A stretch of DNA of 64,000 bases from Cryptosporangium aurantiacum (lineage in GTDB: Bacteria > Actinomycetota > Actinomycetes > Mycobacteriales > Cryptosporangiaceae), in assembly GCF_900143005.1 (NCBI RefSeq), contig NZ_FRCS01000001.1:62001-126000 (forward strand), in the 5' to 3' direction. Below are positions 7,622 to 16,628 of the stretch, piece after piece (within the stretch, counting starts at the first letter, position 1; each line of letters starts with the position of its first letter). Under the pieces are notes generated by a model. That model was not told the DNA's origin, made no database searches, and saw nothing but the letters and a program-made list of their open reading frames with translations. A program made the position numbers and the translations under genes.

Positions 7622-8830
7622 ATGACAACGATCTCTGCGCCGGTCGCCGCCGGGCCGCGGCAGGCCGGCCGCTTACAGGGCGTCCTGCTGCTGCTCGGCA
7701 GCTGTCTGCCGATCCTGGGCGCGGTCCTCATCGCGCCGGTGCTGCCGGACATCGAGGATCACTTCGCCGGTGTGGCCGGCGCAGAGGCGCTGGTGCCGAT
7801 CGCGCTGACGATCCCGGCGCTGGCCGTGGGTCTGCTGGCGCCGTTCGCCGGACGGATCGTGGACGCCGTCGACCGCAAGCGCCTGCTGCTCGTCGCGCTG
7901 GTGGTGTACGCGATCGTGGGTACCGCGCCGCTCTGGCTCGACTCGCTGCCCGCGATCGTCGCCAGCCGCGCGCTGGTCGGCGTCACCGAGGCGGCGATCA
8001 TGACCTGCTGCACCACGCTGCTCGGCGACTACTTCTCCGGTAAGGCGCGCGAGCGGTGGCTCGCGCTGCAGACCGTCTGCACCGCGATCGCCGCGACGCT
8101 GTTCTTCGTGCTCGGCGGCGCGCTGGGGTCGGCCGGGTGGCGGACACCGTTCTGGGCCTACGCGGTGAGCCTGGTGCTGCTGCCGCTGATGGCGGCGTTC
8201 ATCTGGCAGCCCGCGCGGCCGGCCGACGCCGAGCGGCGCACCAAGCTCGCGCCGGTGCCGTGGAAGCTGCTGTCCGCCCCGCTGGTCGTGACGCTGTTCG
8301 GTGCCGTCGTGTTCTACGTGATCCCGGTCGAGTTCAGCTACGTCCTGGACGAGCTGGGTGTCACCGAGACTCAGACGATCGGCCTCGCCACCGCGATCAC
8401 CAGCCTCGCGACCGTGGCCGGCGCGCTGACGTTCAGCCGGGTGGCCCGCCGTGGACCGGTCGTGCTGCTGCCGGTGGCGTTCGGCCTGGCGGCGGTCGGG
8501 CTCGGGATCGTGGCGGTGTCCGGCTCGATGCCGGTCGCGGTGGTCGGCGCCTCGATCTCCAGCTACGGCACCGGGCTGCTGCTACCGACGCTGGTCACCT
8601 GGGCGATGAGCGTCCTGACGTTCGAGCAGCGCGGACGCGGCACCGGGACCTGGACCGCGAGCTTCTTCATCGGGCAGTTCGTGTGTCCGCTGATCGTGCT
8701 CGCGCTGCAGGGAGGTGTCGGCGGGCTGCTGGGTGCGATCGGCGTCCTGGCTGCGGCGTCCGCGGTGGCGGCGGTGGCTTCCGTCGCGGCCGGTCGTGGT
8801 GGTCGTCTCCCGGCAGGCACTGAACACTGA
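7622..8830 (+). CDS. MFS transporter
   Basis: 402 residues with about 12 hydrophobic helices. The first loop motif of the major facilitator family appears as APFAGRIVDAVDRKRLLL, and the second half repeats the six-helix bundle. The length and the lack of a 14-helix extension suggest a drug/H+ antiporter of the DHA1 or sugar-efflux kind; substrate unknown. It may serve the neighbouring ring-cleavage pathway, since it lies downstream of lysR on the same strand, but 170 bp separate them. The ATG has AAAGGTG about 10 nt upstream. A strong hairpin plus TTT ends the unit. Confidence 0.85.
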   Translation: MTTISAPVAAGPRQAGRLQGVLLLLGSCLPILGAVLIAPVLPDIEDHFAGVAGAEALVPIALTIPALAVGLLAPFAGRIVDAVDRKRLLLVALVVYAIVGTAPLWLDSLPAIVASRALVGVTEAAIMTCCTTLLGDYFSGKARERWLALQTVCTAIAATLFFVLGGALGSAGWRTPFWAYAVSLVLLPLMAAFIWQPARPADAERRTKLAPVPWKLLSAPLVVTLFGAVVFYVIPVEFSYVLDELGVTETQTIGLATAITSLATVAGALTFSRVARRGPVVLLPVAFGLAAVGLGIVAVSGSMPVAVVGASISSYGTGLLLPTLVTWAMSVLTFEQRGRGTGTWTASFFIGQFVCPLIVLALQGGVGGLLGAIGVLAAASAVAAVASVAAGRGGRLPAGTEH

Positions 8831-8844
8831 CGCTGTTCGCTCTC

Positions 8845-8874
8845 GTCGCCGCCCGGGTACGCCCGGGCGGCGAC
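8845..8874 (+). terminator. Hairpin terminator after MFS gene
   Basis: A perfect 13-bp stem (GTCGCCGCCCGGG and its complement) with a TACG loop is followed by TTTG, 14 nt after the stop codon. Confidence 0.8.
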
Positions 8875-8885
8875 TTTGAATTGCG

Positions 8886-8928
8886 TTGTCATCGTCACCT
8901 TTGCGCCATATAGCGAATCCCGCATATG
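8886..8928 (+). promoter_or_regulatory. Sigma-70-type promoter with overlapping palindrome for the CDF gene
   Basis: TTGTCA at 8886-8891 and TATAGC at 8909-8914 are spaced by 17 nt, which predicts a transcript start near 8921. CATATAGCG (8907-8915) and CGCATATG (8921-8928) form an imperfect inverted repeat over the -10 box and the start of transcription, where a metal-sensing repressor of the ArsR/CmtR type would act. No such regulator gene is in the window. Confidence 0.5.
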
Positions 8929-8937
8929 TTGGATGAC

Positions 8938-9885
8938 ATGCACGATCATCGGGGGCACGACCACGGCCACGGCCATTCCCATGCGATCGGCCCCAACGCC
9001 GACCGCCGCTGGCTGATCGCCGCGCTCGCGCTGATCCTGGCGTTCATGGCCGGTGAGGTCGTCGTCGGCCTGGTCGCCGACTCGCTGGCGCTGCTCTCCG
9101 ACGCCGCCCACATGCTCACCGACGCGGCCGCGATCGTTCTCGCACTGATCGCGATGCGGCTCGCCGCCCGCCCGGCGAAGGGCAACTTCACCTACGGCCT
9201 GCGCCGGGTGGAGATCCTGTCCGCGCAGCTCAACGGCGTGACGCTGGTGGTGCTAGCGGTAGTCTTCGCGATCGAAGCCGTGCACCGGTTCCGGCACCCG
9301 CCGGACGTCGAGGGCGGCCTGGTGCTGGTGACCGCGGTGATCGGCATCGGCGTCAACGCGCTCGCCACCTGGTTGCTATCTCGCGCCGACCGGCGTTCGC
9401 TCAACGTCGAAGGGGCGTTCCAGCACCTGCTGAACGACCTGTTCGCGTTCATCGCGACCGCGGTCGCGGGTGCGATCGTGCTGCTGACCGGCTGGGCCCG
9501 CGCCGATGCCGTGGCGACGATGCTGGTCGCGCTGTCGATGGCCTACGCCGGCTGGGGCCTGGTGCGGGACTCGTGGTGGGTGTTCCTCGAGGCCGCACCT
9601 CGTGGGCTCGACGTCGCGGCCATCGATGGTGACCTACACGCGGTGGAGGGCGTCGTCGACGTCCACGACCTGCACGTCTGGGAAGTGACGTCCGGGTTCC
9701 CGAACCTGTCCGCCCACCTGTTGCTCGCGCCGGACCAGAATTGTCACGCCCGGCGCGAGGAGATCGCGGCGCTGCTGGCCGACCGGTACGGCATCCAGCA
9801 CACCACGCTGCAGGTGGACCACTACCGCGAGCCGCTGATCGACCCGGAGGAACTGCGGTCGGGCGGCCGCGTCACACCGCACTAG
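8938..9885 (+). CDS. Cation diffusion facilitator (CzcD/ZitB-like metal exporter)
   Basis: About 315 residues. It exports Zn(II) or a similar divalent ion from the cytoplasm in exchange for protons. The N-terminus is His-rich (HDHRGHDHGHGHSH), a cytosolic metal-binding tail. The CDF signature SLALLSDAAHMLTDAAAIVLAL carries the HxxxD metal site of helix II, and FQHLLNDLFAF supplies the matching HxxxD of helix V, the Zn/Cd-type pair. A C-terminal cytoplasmic domain (VEGVVDVHDLHVWEVTSG) follows. The start is ambiguous: an ATG four codons earlier would leave only a 5-nt leader after the predicted promoter. The stop codon overlaps that of the convergent methyltransferase gene. Confidence 0.92.
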   Translation: MHDHRGHDHGHGHSHAIGPNADRRWLIAALALILAFMAGEVVVGLVADSLALLSDAAHMLTDAAAIVLALIAMRLAARPAKGNFTYGLRRVEILSAQLNGVTLVVLAVVFAIEAVHRFRHPPDVEGGLVLVTAVIGIGVNALATWLLSRADRRSLNVEGAFQHLLNDLFAFIATAVAGAIVLLTGWARADAVATMLVALSMAYAGWGLVRDSWWVFLEAAPRGLDVAAIDGDLHAVEGVVDVHDLHVWEVTSGFPNLSAHLLLAPDQNCHARREEIAALLADRYGIQHTTLQVDHYREPLIDPEELRSGGRVTPH

Positions 9886-10679
9886 GGCTTGCGGGCGACC
9901 CCGCCGTACTCGATCCACTCCAGGCTGGTCTGCTTCGGCCCGGCGAACGCCGGATCGGGGCGCCATGTCGAGATCTCAACCAGCCCGGGCTCGATCACGT
10001 CGAGGTCGCCGAAGAGCGTCGCGATCTCGGCCGGCTTCCGCACCCGGCCCCAGTTGCCGCCGGTGCTCGTCAGCATGAACTCGGTGAGGTGCTCGCGCAC
10101 CGCGTCGTCGTCGCTGGCCAGGTGCGAGATGACCAGGTAGCTGCCGGAGGGCAGCCGGTCGAAGACGCGCGCCACCAGCGCGGCGGGGTCGTCGCCGTCG
10201 GGGATGCAGTGCAGCACCGAGACGAACAGCGCGGCCACCGGCTGGTCGAAGTCGATCAGCTTCGTGAGCTCGGGCTGCGCGAGGATGGCCGCGGTGTCCC
10301 GCATGTCGGCCTGGATCACGGCCGTGTTGCCGTTCTCGGCCAGCAGCGCGCGGCCGTGCGCGAGCACGATCGGATCGTTGTCGATGTACACGACCCGTGC
10401 GCCGGGGTCGACGCCCTGCGCGATCTGGTGCACGTTGTCCTGCGTCGGGAGCCCGGATCCGTGGTCGATGAACTGCCGGATGCCGTGCTCGGCGGCGAGC
10501 GTCCGGACCGCGCGCTGTAAGAAGCGGCGGTTGTTGATCGCCAGGGCCTTGGTGCCGGGCGCGGCGGCGTCGAGTTGCCGCACCGCCTCCCGGTCGACGC
10601 CGAAGTTGTCCTTGCCGCCGAGGTAGTAGTCGTACATCCGAGCCACGCTCGGAACGCTGGTGTCGACCGGGTCGGCCAT
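9882..10679 (-). CDS. SAM-dependent methyltransferase, DUF574 family
   Basis: 265 residues, an actinobacterial family (PF04672) of class I methyltransferase fold. It begins with the typical VPSVARMYDYYLGGKDNF. The SAM-binding strand is FIDHGSGLPTQDNVHQIA, the acidic loop is VVYIDNDPIVLAHGRALL, and ALFVSVLHCIPDGDDP comes later. Members are numerous in actinomycetes and almost all are uncharacterised, so substrate and pathway are unknown. The ATG is preceded by AGGAGAG, which rules out the longer upstream frame. It shares a CTAG at its 3' end with the CDF gene. Confidence 0.85.
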   Translation of the reverse strand: MADPVDTSVPSVARMYDYYLGGKDNFGVDREAVRQLDAAAPGTKALAINNRRFLQRAVRTLAAEHGIRQFIDHGSGLPTQDNVHQIAQGVDPGARVVYIDNDPIVLAHGRALLAENGNTAVIQADMRDTAAILAQPELTKLIDFDQPVAALFVSVLHCIPDGDDPAALVARVFDRLPSGSYLVISHLASDDDAVREHLTEFMLTSTGGNWGRVRKPAEIATLFGDLDVIEPGLVEISTWRPDPAFAGPKQTSLEWIEYGGVARKP

Positions 10680-10932
10680 GCTGGTCTCTCCTGGTGGGAA
10701 GGGCACCGCGGGGCGGTGCGTCACCCGGTGCAGCGCCCTGACCGGTGGACGACCGCAGTGTATCCACACTGGACGAATTCCGATGGTTGCATCACGACAC
10801 CTGTGTGAACGTCTGTTCGATGTTCGGGTGTGAAACACGTGTTCTGCTCAGACCGGCCCCGGAGCGGTCGATGTCGAAGTGGTTCCTCACCCCGGCCACG
10901 GCCGTTCGAGCGTGGATTTTGAAGGAGCAACG

Positions 10933-13758
10933 GTGACGCAGCCCGCGAGTCTCATCGACGCGAACGCGAGCTCCGCGATCAAGGCGGCGACCCTGGCGCT
11001 TCTGGTCCAGGAGCGGCTCGTCCTGACCGTGCACGCGAAGACCGGCGCCGTGCTGTCGGTCAACCAGCGGGTCGTCGAGATGGCCGATCGCCCGATCGAG
11101 GCACTGATCGGACAGCGCCTCGACGCGATCTGGTCGATCAGCAGCGTGGCCGTGGAGAAACTGCTCAGTACCGGCCGCCGTGGCGAGTTCGTCGAAGAGG
11201 TCATGCAGATCTCCGACGGCCAGGGCAAACCGCGGTGGCTGCGGCTGAACTGCGGCCCGGTCGCGACGCCGGCGAACGACCCGGAACAGGTGCTGGTCAC
11301 CGCGTACGACATCACGAAGGACCGCGAGCAGATCGGGGAACTGCGCGGTCGCTACGCCGCGATCGACCGCGCGCAGGCCGTCATCGAGTTCGACCTCGAC
11401 GGGGTGATCCTCACCGCCAACGAGAACTTCCTCGAGCTCACCGGCTACGCGCTGGCCGACATCGTCGGTCAGCACCACCGGATGTTCGTGCCGCCGGGCC
11501 ACGCTGAGTCGGAGGAGTACGAGCGGTTCTGGGAACGGCTCCGCGCCGGTGAGGTGGAGAACGGCGAGTACAAGCGGATCGGCCGGAACGGACGCGAGGT
11601 CTGGATCCGGGCGACGTACAACCCGATCTTCGACCTGGAGGGTCGTGCCTGCAAGATCGTCAAGTACGCGATGGACGTCACCGACACCAAGCTCGTGAAC
11701 GCCGAGTACGAGGGCAAGGTGAACGCGATCAGCCGCGCGCAGGCGGTGATCGAATTCGACCTCGACGGCAACGTCCTGTCCGCGAACCAGAACTTCCTCG
11801 ACGTGACCGGCTACGAACTAGAGGAGATCGTCGGCCAGCACCACCGGATGTTCGTCGACGACGAGCACGCCCGGGGAAGCGCCTACCGGATGTTCTGGCA
11901 GAAGCTGGCCCACGGCGAGTTCGAGGCGGGCGAGTACAAGCGCTACGGCAAGGACGGCAAGGAGATCTGGCTGCAGGCCACCTACAACCCGATCTTCGAC
12001 CTCGAAGGTCGTCCGGTGAAGGTGATCAAGTACGCGGTCGACGTCACCGCGCAGAAGCTGCGCAATGCGGAGTTCGAGGGCAAAGTCAGGGCCATCGACC
12101 GCGCGCAGGCGGTGATCGAGTTCGACCTCGACGGCGTCGTGCTCGACGCGAACAAGCTGTTCCTGGAGACCACCGGCTACAACCTGGACGAGGTGGTCGG
12201 CCAGCACCACCGGATGTTCGTCGAACCGCGCTACGCGACGACCGACGCCTACCGGTCGTTCTGGAAGCGGCTCGCGCAGGGCGAGTACGAGGCGGGCGAG
12301 TACAAGCGCGTCGGCAAGGGCGGCACGGAAATTTGGCTGCAGGCCTCCTACAACCCGATCTTCGACCAGGACAACCGGCCGCGGAAGATCGTCAAGTACG
12401 CGACCGACGTCACCGCGCAGAAGCTCCGCAACGCGGAGTTCGAGGGCAAGGTGAACGCGATCGACCGGGCCCAGGCGGTGATCGAGTTCGACCTGGAAGG
12501 CCGCGTCCTCACCGCGAACGACAACTTCCTCCGGCTCACCGGCTACCGCCGCGAGGACGTCATCGGCAGGCACCACCGGATGTTCGTCGAGCCGCAGGAA
12601 GCCAGCTCCGACACCTACACGAGCTTCTGGGAGCGGCTCGGCCGCGGCGAGTACGAGGGCGGCGAGTTCAAGCGGATCGGCCGGGACGGCACCGAGGTCT
12701 GGATCCAGGCCACGTACAACCCGATCTTCGACCTGGACGGCAAGCCGGTGAAGATCGTCAAGTTCGCGATCGACGTGACCGCCCAGAAGCTGCGCAATGC
12801 GGAGTTCGAGGGCAAGGTCAAGGCGATCGACCGGGCGCAGGCGGTGATCGAGTTCGACCTCGAGGGCACCGTGCTCGAGGCGAACGAGAACTTCCTGCGG
12901 ACGATCGGCTACTCGGCGCGGGAGATCAAAGGCCAGCACCACAGCATGTTCTGCACCCCGGAATACATCACGTCCGAGGCCTACCGCGATTTCTGGCTGC
13001 GGCTGCGCAAGGGCGAGTTCATGTCCGGCCGCTTCCACCGGGTGGGCAAGTACAACCGGGACGTCTGGATCCAGGCCACGTACAACCCGATCTTCAACCT
13101 GGCGGGCGAGCCGGTGAAGGTCGTGAAGTACGCGACCGACATCACCGAGCAGGTGCAGCTGGAGCAGTTGCTGACCAACAAGACACGCGAGCTGGCCGAG
13201 ACCGTCACCGCGCTGGCCGCCTCGATCGACGAGATCGTGGTCAGCGCCGGAACGGCCAGCGGCATGGCCGGTACGACCCAGGAGAACGCCGAGACCGGCT
13301 TCGAGGAGCTGCGCAAGTCGATCGAGGCGATCGACCTGATCGAGAAGTCGTCGGAGGAGATCGCGTCGATCGTCAACGTGATCGGGGAGATCGCGAGCCA
13401 GACCAACCTGCTCGCGTTCAACGCCTCGATCGAGGCGGCGCGCGCCGGCGAGCACGGTGTCGGGTTCTCGGTCGTCGCGGGCGAGGTGCGGAAGCTCGCC
13501 GAGCGGTCGTCGGACGCCGCCCGGGAGATCAGCAAGCTCATCGCGGAGTCGGCGAGCCGGGTGAGCCAGGGCTCGACGGTGTCGCGAAAAGCGCAGGAGG
13601 CGTTCACCGAGATCCTCAAGAGCGTCCGGCAGACCAGCGACTCGATCCAGCGGATCGCGTCGACGACGCAGGAACAGCAGGCCGCCTCGCACCGGGTCAG
13701 CGAGATCATCACCTCGCTCACGGCGGCCGGTGAGCGGAAGCCGGACGGTTCCCGGTGA
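10933..13758 (+). CDS. Soluble chemoreceptor with multiple tandem PAS domains
   Basis: 941 residues with no transmembrane segment. A first, divergent PAS-like domain lies at about 25-130. Five closely similar PAS units of 122 residues begin at residues 143, 265, 387, 509 and 631, each opening with [10 protein letters not shown] and carrying GQHHRMF (GRHHRMF or GQHHSMF in two) and YNPIF. The C-terminal ~200 residues are a methyl-accepting signalling domain whose hairpin tip reads [23 protein letters not shown] (near 818-845). PAS units of this kind often bind haem or flavin for oxygen or redox sensing; the ligand here is unknown. The GTG start has AAGGAG upstream. It overlaps the CheW gene by four bases (GTGA), so both are made together. 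Confidence 0.92.
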   Translation: MTQPASLIDANASSAIKAATLALLVQERLVLTVHAKTGAVLSVNQRVVEMADRPIEALIGQRLDAIWSISSVAVEKLLSTGRRGEFVEEVMQISDGQGKPRWLRLNCGPVATPANDPEQVLVTAYDITKDREQIGELRGRYAAIDRAQAVIEFDLDGVILTANENFLELTGYALADIVGQHHRMFVPPGHAESEEYERFWERLRAGEVENGEYKRIGRNGREVWIRATYNPIFDLEGRACKIVKYAMDVTDTKLVNAEYEGKVNAISRAQAVIEFDLDGNVLSANQNFLDVTGYELEEIVGQHHRMFVDDEHARGSAYRMFWQKLAHGEFEAGEYKRYGKDGKEIWLQATYNPIFDLEGRPVKVIKYAVDVTAQKLRNAEFEGKVRAIDRAQAVIEFDLDGVVLDANKLFLETTGYNLDEVVGQHHRMFVEPRYATTDAYRSFWKRLAQGEYEAGEYKRVGKGGTEIWLQASYNPIFDQDNRPRKIVKYATDVTAQKLRNAEFEGKVNAIDRAQAVIEFDLEGRVLTANDNFLRLTGYRREDVIGRHHRMFVEPQEASSDTYTSFWERLGRGEYEGGEFKRIGRDGTEVWIQATYNPIFDLDGKPVKIVKFAIDVTAQKLRNAEFEGKVKAIDRAQAVIEFDLEGTVLEANENFLRTIGYSAREIKGQHHSMFCTPEYITSEAYRDFWLRLRKGEFMSGRFHRVGKYNRDVWIQATYNPIFNLAGEPVKVVKYATDITEQVQLEQLLTNKTRELAETVTALAASIDEIVVSAGTASGMAGTTQENAETGFEELRKSIEAIDLIEKSSEEIASIVNVIGEIASQTNLLAFNASIEAARAGEHGVGFSVVAGEVRKLAERSSDAAREISKLIAESASRVSQGSTVSRKAQEAFTEILKSVRQTSDSIQRIASTTQEQQAASHRVSEIITSLTAAGERKPDGSR
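11359..13150 (+). repeat. Five in-frame tandem PAS repeats, period 366 bp
   Basis: Repeat units begin at 11359, 11725, 12091, 12457 and 12823, exactly 366 bp apart. The linker between units ([10 protein letters not shown]) is nearly identical after units 2-4. The last unit diverges after its PAS core, near 13150, where the signalling domain begins. Confidence 0.95.
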
Positions 13759-15281
13759 CGGTGCTGCTCGAGCGCCCGGACGCGGTGGCACAGCGAACCA
13801 GCGGTCCGGGCGGCACCGACACGACGGTCTACGGCATGTTCACGGTGGGCCCGACCCAGGTGGCCCTCCCGCTCTCCGAGCTCCGTGAGGTCATCCCGTG
13901 CCCGCCGACGTTCGCCCAGCTGCCGGCCCGCGCGGTCGGGCTGGTCGGGGCCGTGAACCTGCGTCACCTCGTCATCCCGGTGCTCGACCTCCGTGAGCTG
14001 TTCGGGCTCGAGGAGGACGGCGGCAACGACGTCATCGTCATCGTCGCGCGCGAGGGGTACATGTTCGGCCTGCTCGCGGACGAGATCCGCGGCGTCTCCC
14101 GGATCCCGGCCGACAACCTGATGGAGATGGCGGTCGGCGGTGAGGCGACACCGCTGTTCCGCGAGACGTTCGAGCAGCCCGAGGACGGGACCGTCGTCTC
14201 GGTGCTGGACTCGGCCGCGATCCTCGCGCTGCCGGGCTTCCCGGCGGTCCGTGATGCCGGGACGCCGAGCGCGGCGCTGGCCACCCTGGCTGCCGATCCG
14301 GACGCGACCGTGCGCATCGGCGACACCCGGCGCCGCGTCGTCATGCTGCTGCGCTGCGGGAACATCGGGCTGTCGATCGAGGTCAACCACGTGCACTCGG
14401 TCATCCCGAAGCTCGTCGTCCGGCCGTCGCCGCTGGTGGGGGACCGGTGCCTGGGGGTCGTGCCGCTCGGCGGGGTGTCGGTGCCGGTCGTCGATTCGCT
14501 GCAGGTGCTGGGCCTGGGGGAGCTGCCGAAACACGACACCGACCGTGGCCTCGTGCTGAGCATGCCGCGCGGGCTCGTCGTCCTCGCGGTCTCGGACGTC
14601 ACGAACATCGAGTCGGTGCCGGAGACCGACGTCCTCCCGCTGCCGGCGGCCGGCATGGCCGTCAATCCGTTCCTGCAGGGAGCGTTGCTGGTCCCGGGCA
14701 AGGGACAAAACCTCGTGCTGGACGGTGAGGCGTTGCGCGCCGACGTTCAGCTGGACAACCTCGCGAACATGGGCATGCCGCTGGCGGGGGCTGCCGACGA
14801 CGAGCCGCCTGCCCGGAGCGGCCGGCGGACCGACGACGCGCCGGAGGGGCGGCGGGTCGTGCCGGTCGTCAAGAAGATGCTCACGTACAACGCGGGGGTC
14901 GACGTCGCGAGCCCGCTCGTCCAGATCTCCGAGATCCTGCCGTACCCGGACGACTACATCCCGCTCGACGGAGTGGGGCGAACCATCCAGGGGGTCTTCA
15001 CCCACCGGCAGTCGACCGTGCCGCTGATCTGCCTGACCACGCTGCTCGGGCGGGACGACGAGGTCGATCGCGCCACCGCACGGGTGCTGCTGGTCGACGC
15101 GGCGGGCGGGTACGTCGGGTTCATCGTCCCGGCGCTCAACGCGATCGAGGAATCGGTCTGGGAAGAGGTGGAGGACACCGAGCGCGGGGTCGGAACCGAC
15201 GCGCTCAGCCGTCGCCTCGTGAAGGTGGGTACGCGGATGCTCCCGGAGATCGACCTCCAGCGCCTCGCGGCCGCCGCCTGA
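13755..15281 (+). CDS. Triple CheW-domain adaptor protein
   Basis: 508 residues with three CheW-like beta-barrel domains in a row. The first (~25-165) opens with [23 protein letters not shown] and includes [21 protein letters not shown]. The second (~190-330) has [24 protein letters not shown]. The third (~365-505) has [26 protein letters not shown] and [26 protein letters not shown]. CheW couples receptors to the CheA kinase. A protein with three copies could scaffold several receptor or kinase contacts. It is translationally coupled to the multi-PAS receptor by a GTGA overlap, so it most likely serves that receptor. No cheA lies in the window. Confidence 0.88.
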   Translation: MTVLLERPDAVAQRTSGPGGTDTTVYGMFTVGPTQVALPLSELREVIPCPPTFAQLPARAVGLVGAVNLRHLVIPVLDLRELFGLEEDGGNDVIVIVAREGYMFGLLADEIRGVSRIPADNLMEMAVGGEATPLFRETFEQPEDGTVVSVLDSAAILALPGFPAVRDAGTPSAALATLAADPDATVRIGDTRRRVVMLLRCGNIGLSIEVNHVHSVIPKLVVRPSPLVGDRCLGVVPLGGVSVPVVDSLQVLGLGELPKHDTDRGLVLSMPRGLVVLAVSDVTNIESVPETDVLPLPAAGMAVNPFLQGALLVPGKGQNLVLDGEALRADVQLDNLANMGMPLAGAADDEPPARSGRRTDDAPEGRRVVPVVKKMLTYNAGVDVASPLVQISEILPYPDDYIPLDGVGRTIQGVFTHRQSTVPLICLTTLLGRDDEVDRATARVLLVDAAGGYVGFIVPALNAIEESVWEEVEDTERGVGTDALSRRLVKVGTRMLPEIDLQRLAAAA

Positions 15282-15284
15282 CCG

Positions 15285-16550
15285 TCAGGGCGTGGGCATC
15301 TGGCGGCGGCGGGGTCCGTCGAGGGGGACGGCGTCGAGCATCTTCGTCGACCAGCTGATCGCCGACAGGTAGGCCTCGGTCGGTTCGACCGGCCCGGTCA
15401 GCGCCGCCAGCTCACCCACCGCGCCCTCCTCGTAGTGCCGGACGGCGGTGAGGATCTCGCCCAGGTCGCCGGCCCCCTCGGCCAGCGCCGACCGCACCTC
15501 CTCGGCGAGCGGCAGTTCCTCGGCCAGCGCCGCGACCGGACGTCCGACCAGGTCGGCGATGCCGGAGAGCAGGCCGATCGTGAACGCCGTGCTCCCGGGC
15601 AGGTGCTGGTACTCCGCGGTGGTCTGGCAGAGCCTGGCCCGCGTCATCGTCGTCGCCAGCTGGTCCTCGGTGGCGTCCGAGAGGTCGGTCAGCAGCATCA
15701 GCGTCACCCACTGCCGCACCTTGTCCAGCCCGAGGAACACCGCGGCCTCGTGCACCGACGAGACCCGCACGGTCAGCCCGGACGCCGCCGCGTTCGTCGC
15801 CCGCAGCAGCCGGTAGGCGAGCGTCGGGTCGAGCGCGACCCGGTCGACGACGTCGTCGTAGTTCACTTCTTCGGCGCTCAACGCCGCGAGCAACTGGAGC
15901 CGGCTGACCCGGGCGGGAGAGAGCCCGGTGGTCGACAGCGTGTGCGGCCGCCCGAGGATGTTGCCCCGGAACAGGTCGAACCCGAGCAGGAACGCGACCT
16001 GGAGCTGCTCCTCGGTCTCCAGCCGTTCGGCGATCAGCCGGAGGTGCGGATAGTCCCGGCACCGCTGGATCGTCTCGTCGACCTTGGCGGGGTCGGCGTC
16101 CCGCATATCGATCATCACGTAGCTGGCGATGTCGAGCAGCCGTTCGTGGCCGCTGCCCCAGACGAACGCGCTCAACGCGATCGTGAACCCTCGCTCGACC
16201 AGCGCGGTGGCGCCCCGCACCACCTCGTCATCGACCTCGACCGCGGGCACGATCTCCAGTGCCGCGTGGCCGGAGTCGAACGGGATCGGCAGCTCACCGA
16301 CCAGGAATTCCCTGGTCACGTTGATGAAGCACGCCTTGGAGCCGACCAGCTGTTCCAGACCGAAGTCGGTGAACGCGCCGATGATCACCCGGCTGGTGGC
16401 GTACGGACCGCGACTGGTGGCCCGCGGTGCGTCCGCGGCATCGCGGAACGACAACTCGTAGGCCACCACGTCGCCGGTCTGGTCGTAGATCCCCTGTCGC
16501 CCGACGTGGACGAGCGGTGCCGACAGGTCGGTCGGCGGACGGACGAGCAT
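15285..16550 (-). CDS. EAL-HDOD domain signalling protein (YuxH/CdgJ type)
   Basis: 421 residues. The N-terminal ~200 residues follow the EAL fold (VHVGRQGIYDQTGDVVAYELSFR, then FINVTREFLVGELP and LRLIAERLETEEQL). The signature EAL is degenerate (YELSFR) and several metal-binding acidic residues are absent, so cyclic-di-GMP hydrolysis is unlikely. The C-terminal half is an HDOD domain (LQLLAALSAEEVNYDDVVDRVALDPTLAYRLLRATNAA, quoted only in part for recognition). Family members link c-di-GMP pools to motility and chemotaxis, which fits the convergent chemotaxis genes. No Shine-Dalgarno is seen; a TAGTCT box 7 nt before the ATG suggests a leaderless transcript. Confidence 0.85.
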   Translation of the reverse strand: MLVRPPTDLSAPLVHVGRQGIYDQTGDVVAYELSFRDAADAPRATSRGPYATSRVIIGAFTDFGLEQLVGSKACFINVTREFLVGELPIPFDSGHAALEIVPAVEVDDEVVRGATALVERGFTIALSAFVWGSGHERLLDIASYVMIDMRDADPAKVDETIQRCRDYPHLRLIAERLETEEQLQVAFLLGFDLFRGNILGRPHTLSTTGLSPARVSRLQLLAALSAEEVNYDDVVDRVALDPTLAYRLLRATNAAASGLTVRVSSVHEAAVFLGLDKVRQWVTLMLLTDLSDATEDQLATTMTRARLCQTTAEYQHLPGSTAFTIGLLSGIADLVGRPVAALAEELPLAEEVRSALAEGAGDLGEILTAVRHYEEGAVGELAALTGPVEPTEAYLSAISWSTKMLDAVPLDGPRRRQMPTP

Positions 16551-16628
16551 GAAGGAAAGACTAGGACAAAAACTACAAAAACCCTATTACGGACGCTATG
16601 CGCGCGCCCCTTTGTGAATTCCGGCCGT

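Noticed and set aside
10680-10932. Search for a flagellar (FliA/WhiG-type) promoter before the chemoreceptor gene
   Set aside because: No TAAA-N15-GCCGATAA-like pair was found. The gap does hold the short palindrome AACACGTGTT (10834-10843), too weak to name.
11818-13791. 657-codon minus-strand frame opposite the PAS receptor
   Set aside because: Leu/Val/Arg/Asp-rich mirror of the repeated PAS units, with no ribosome site or domain.
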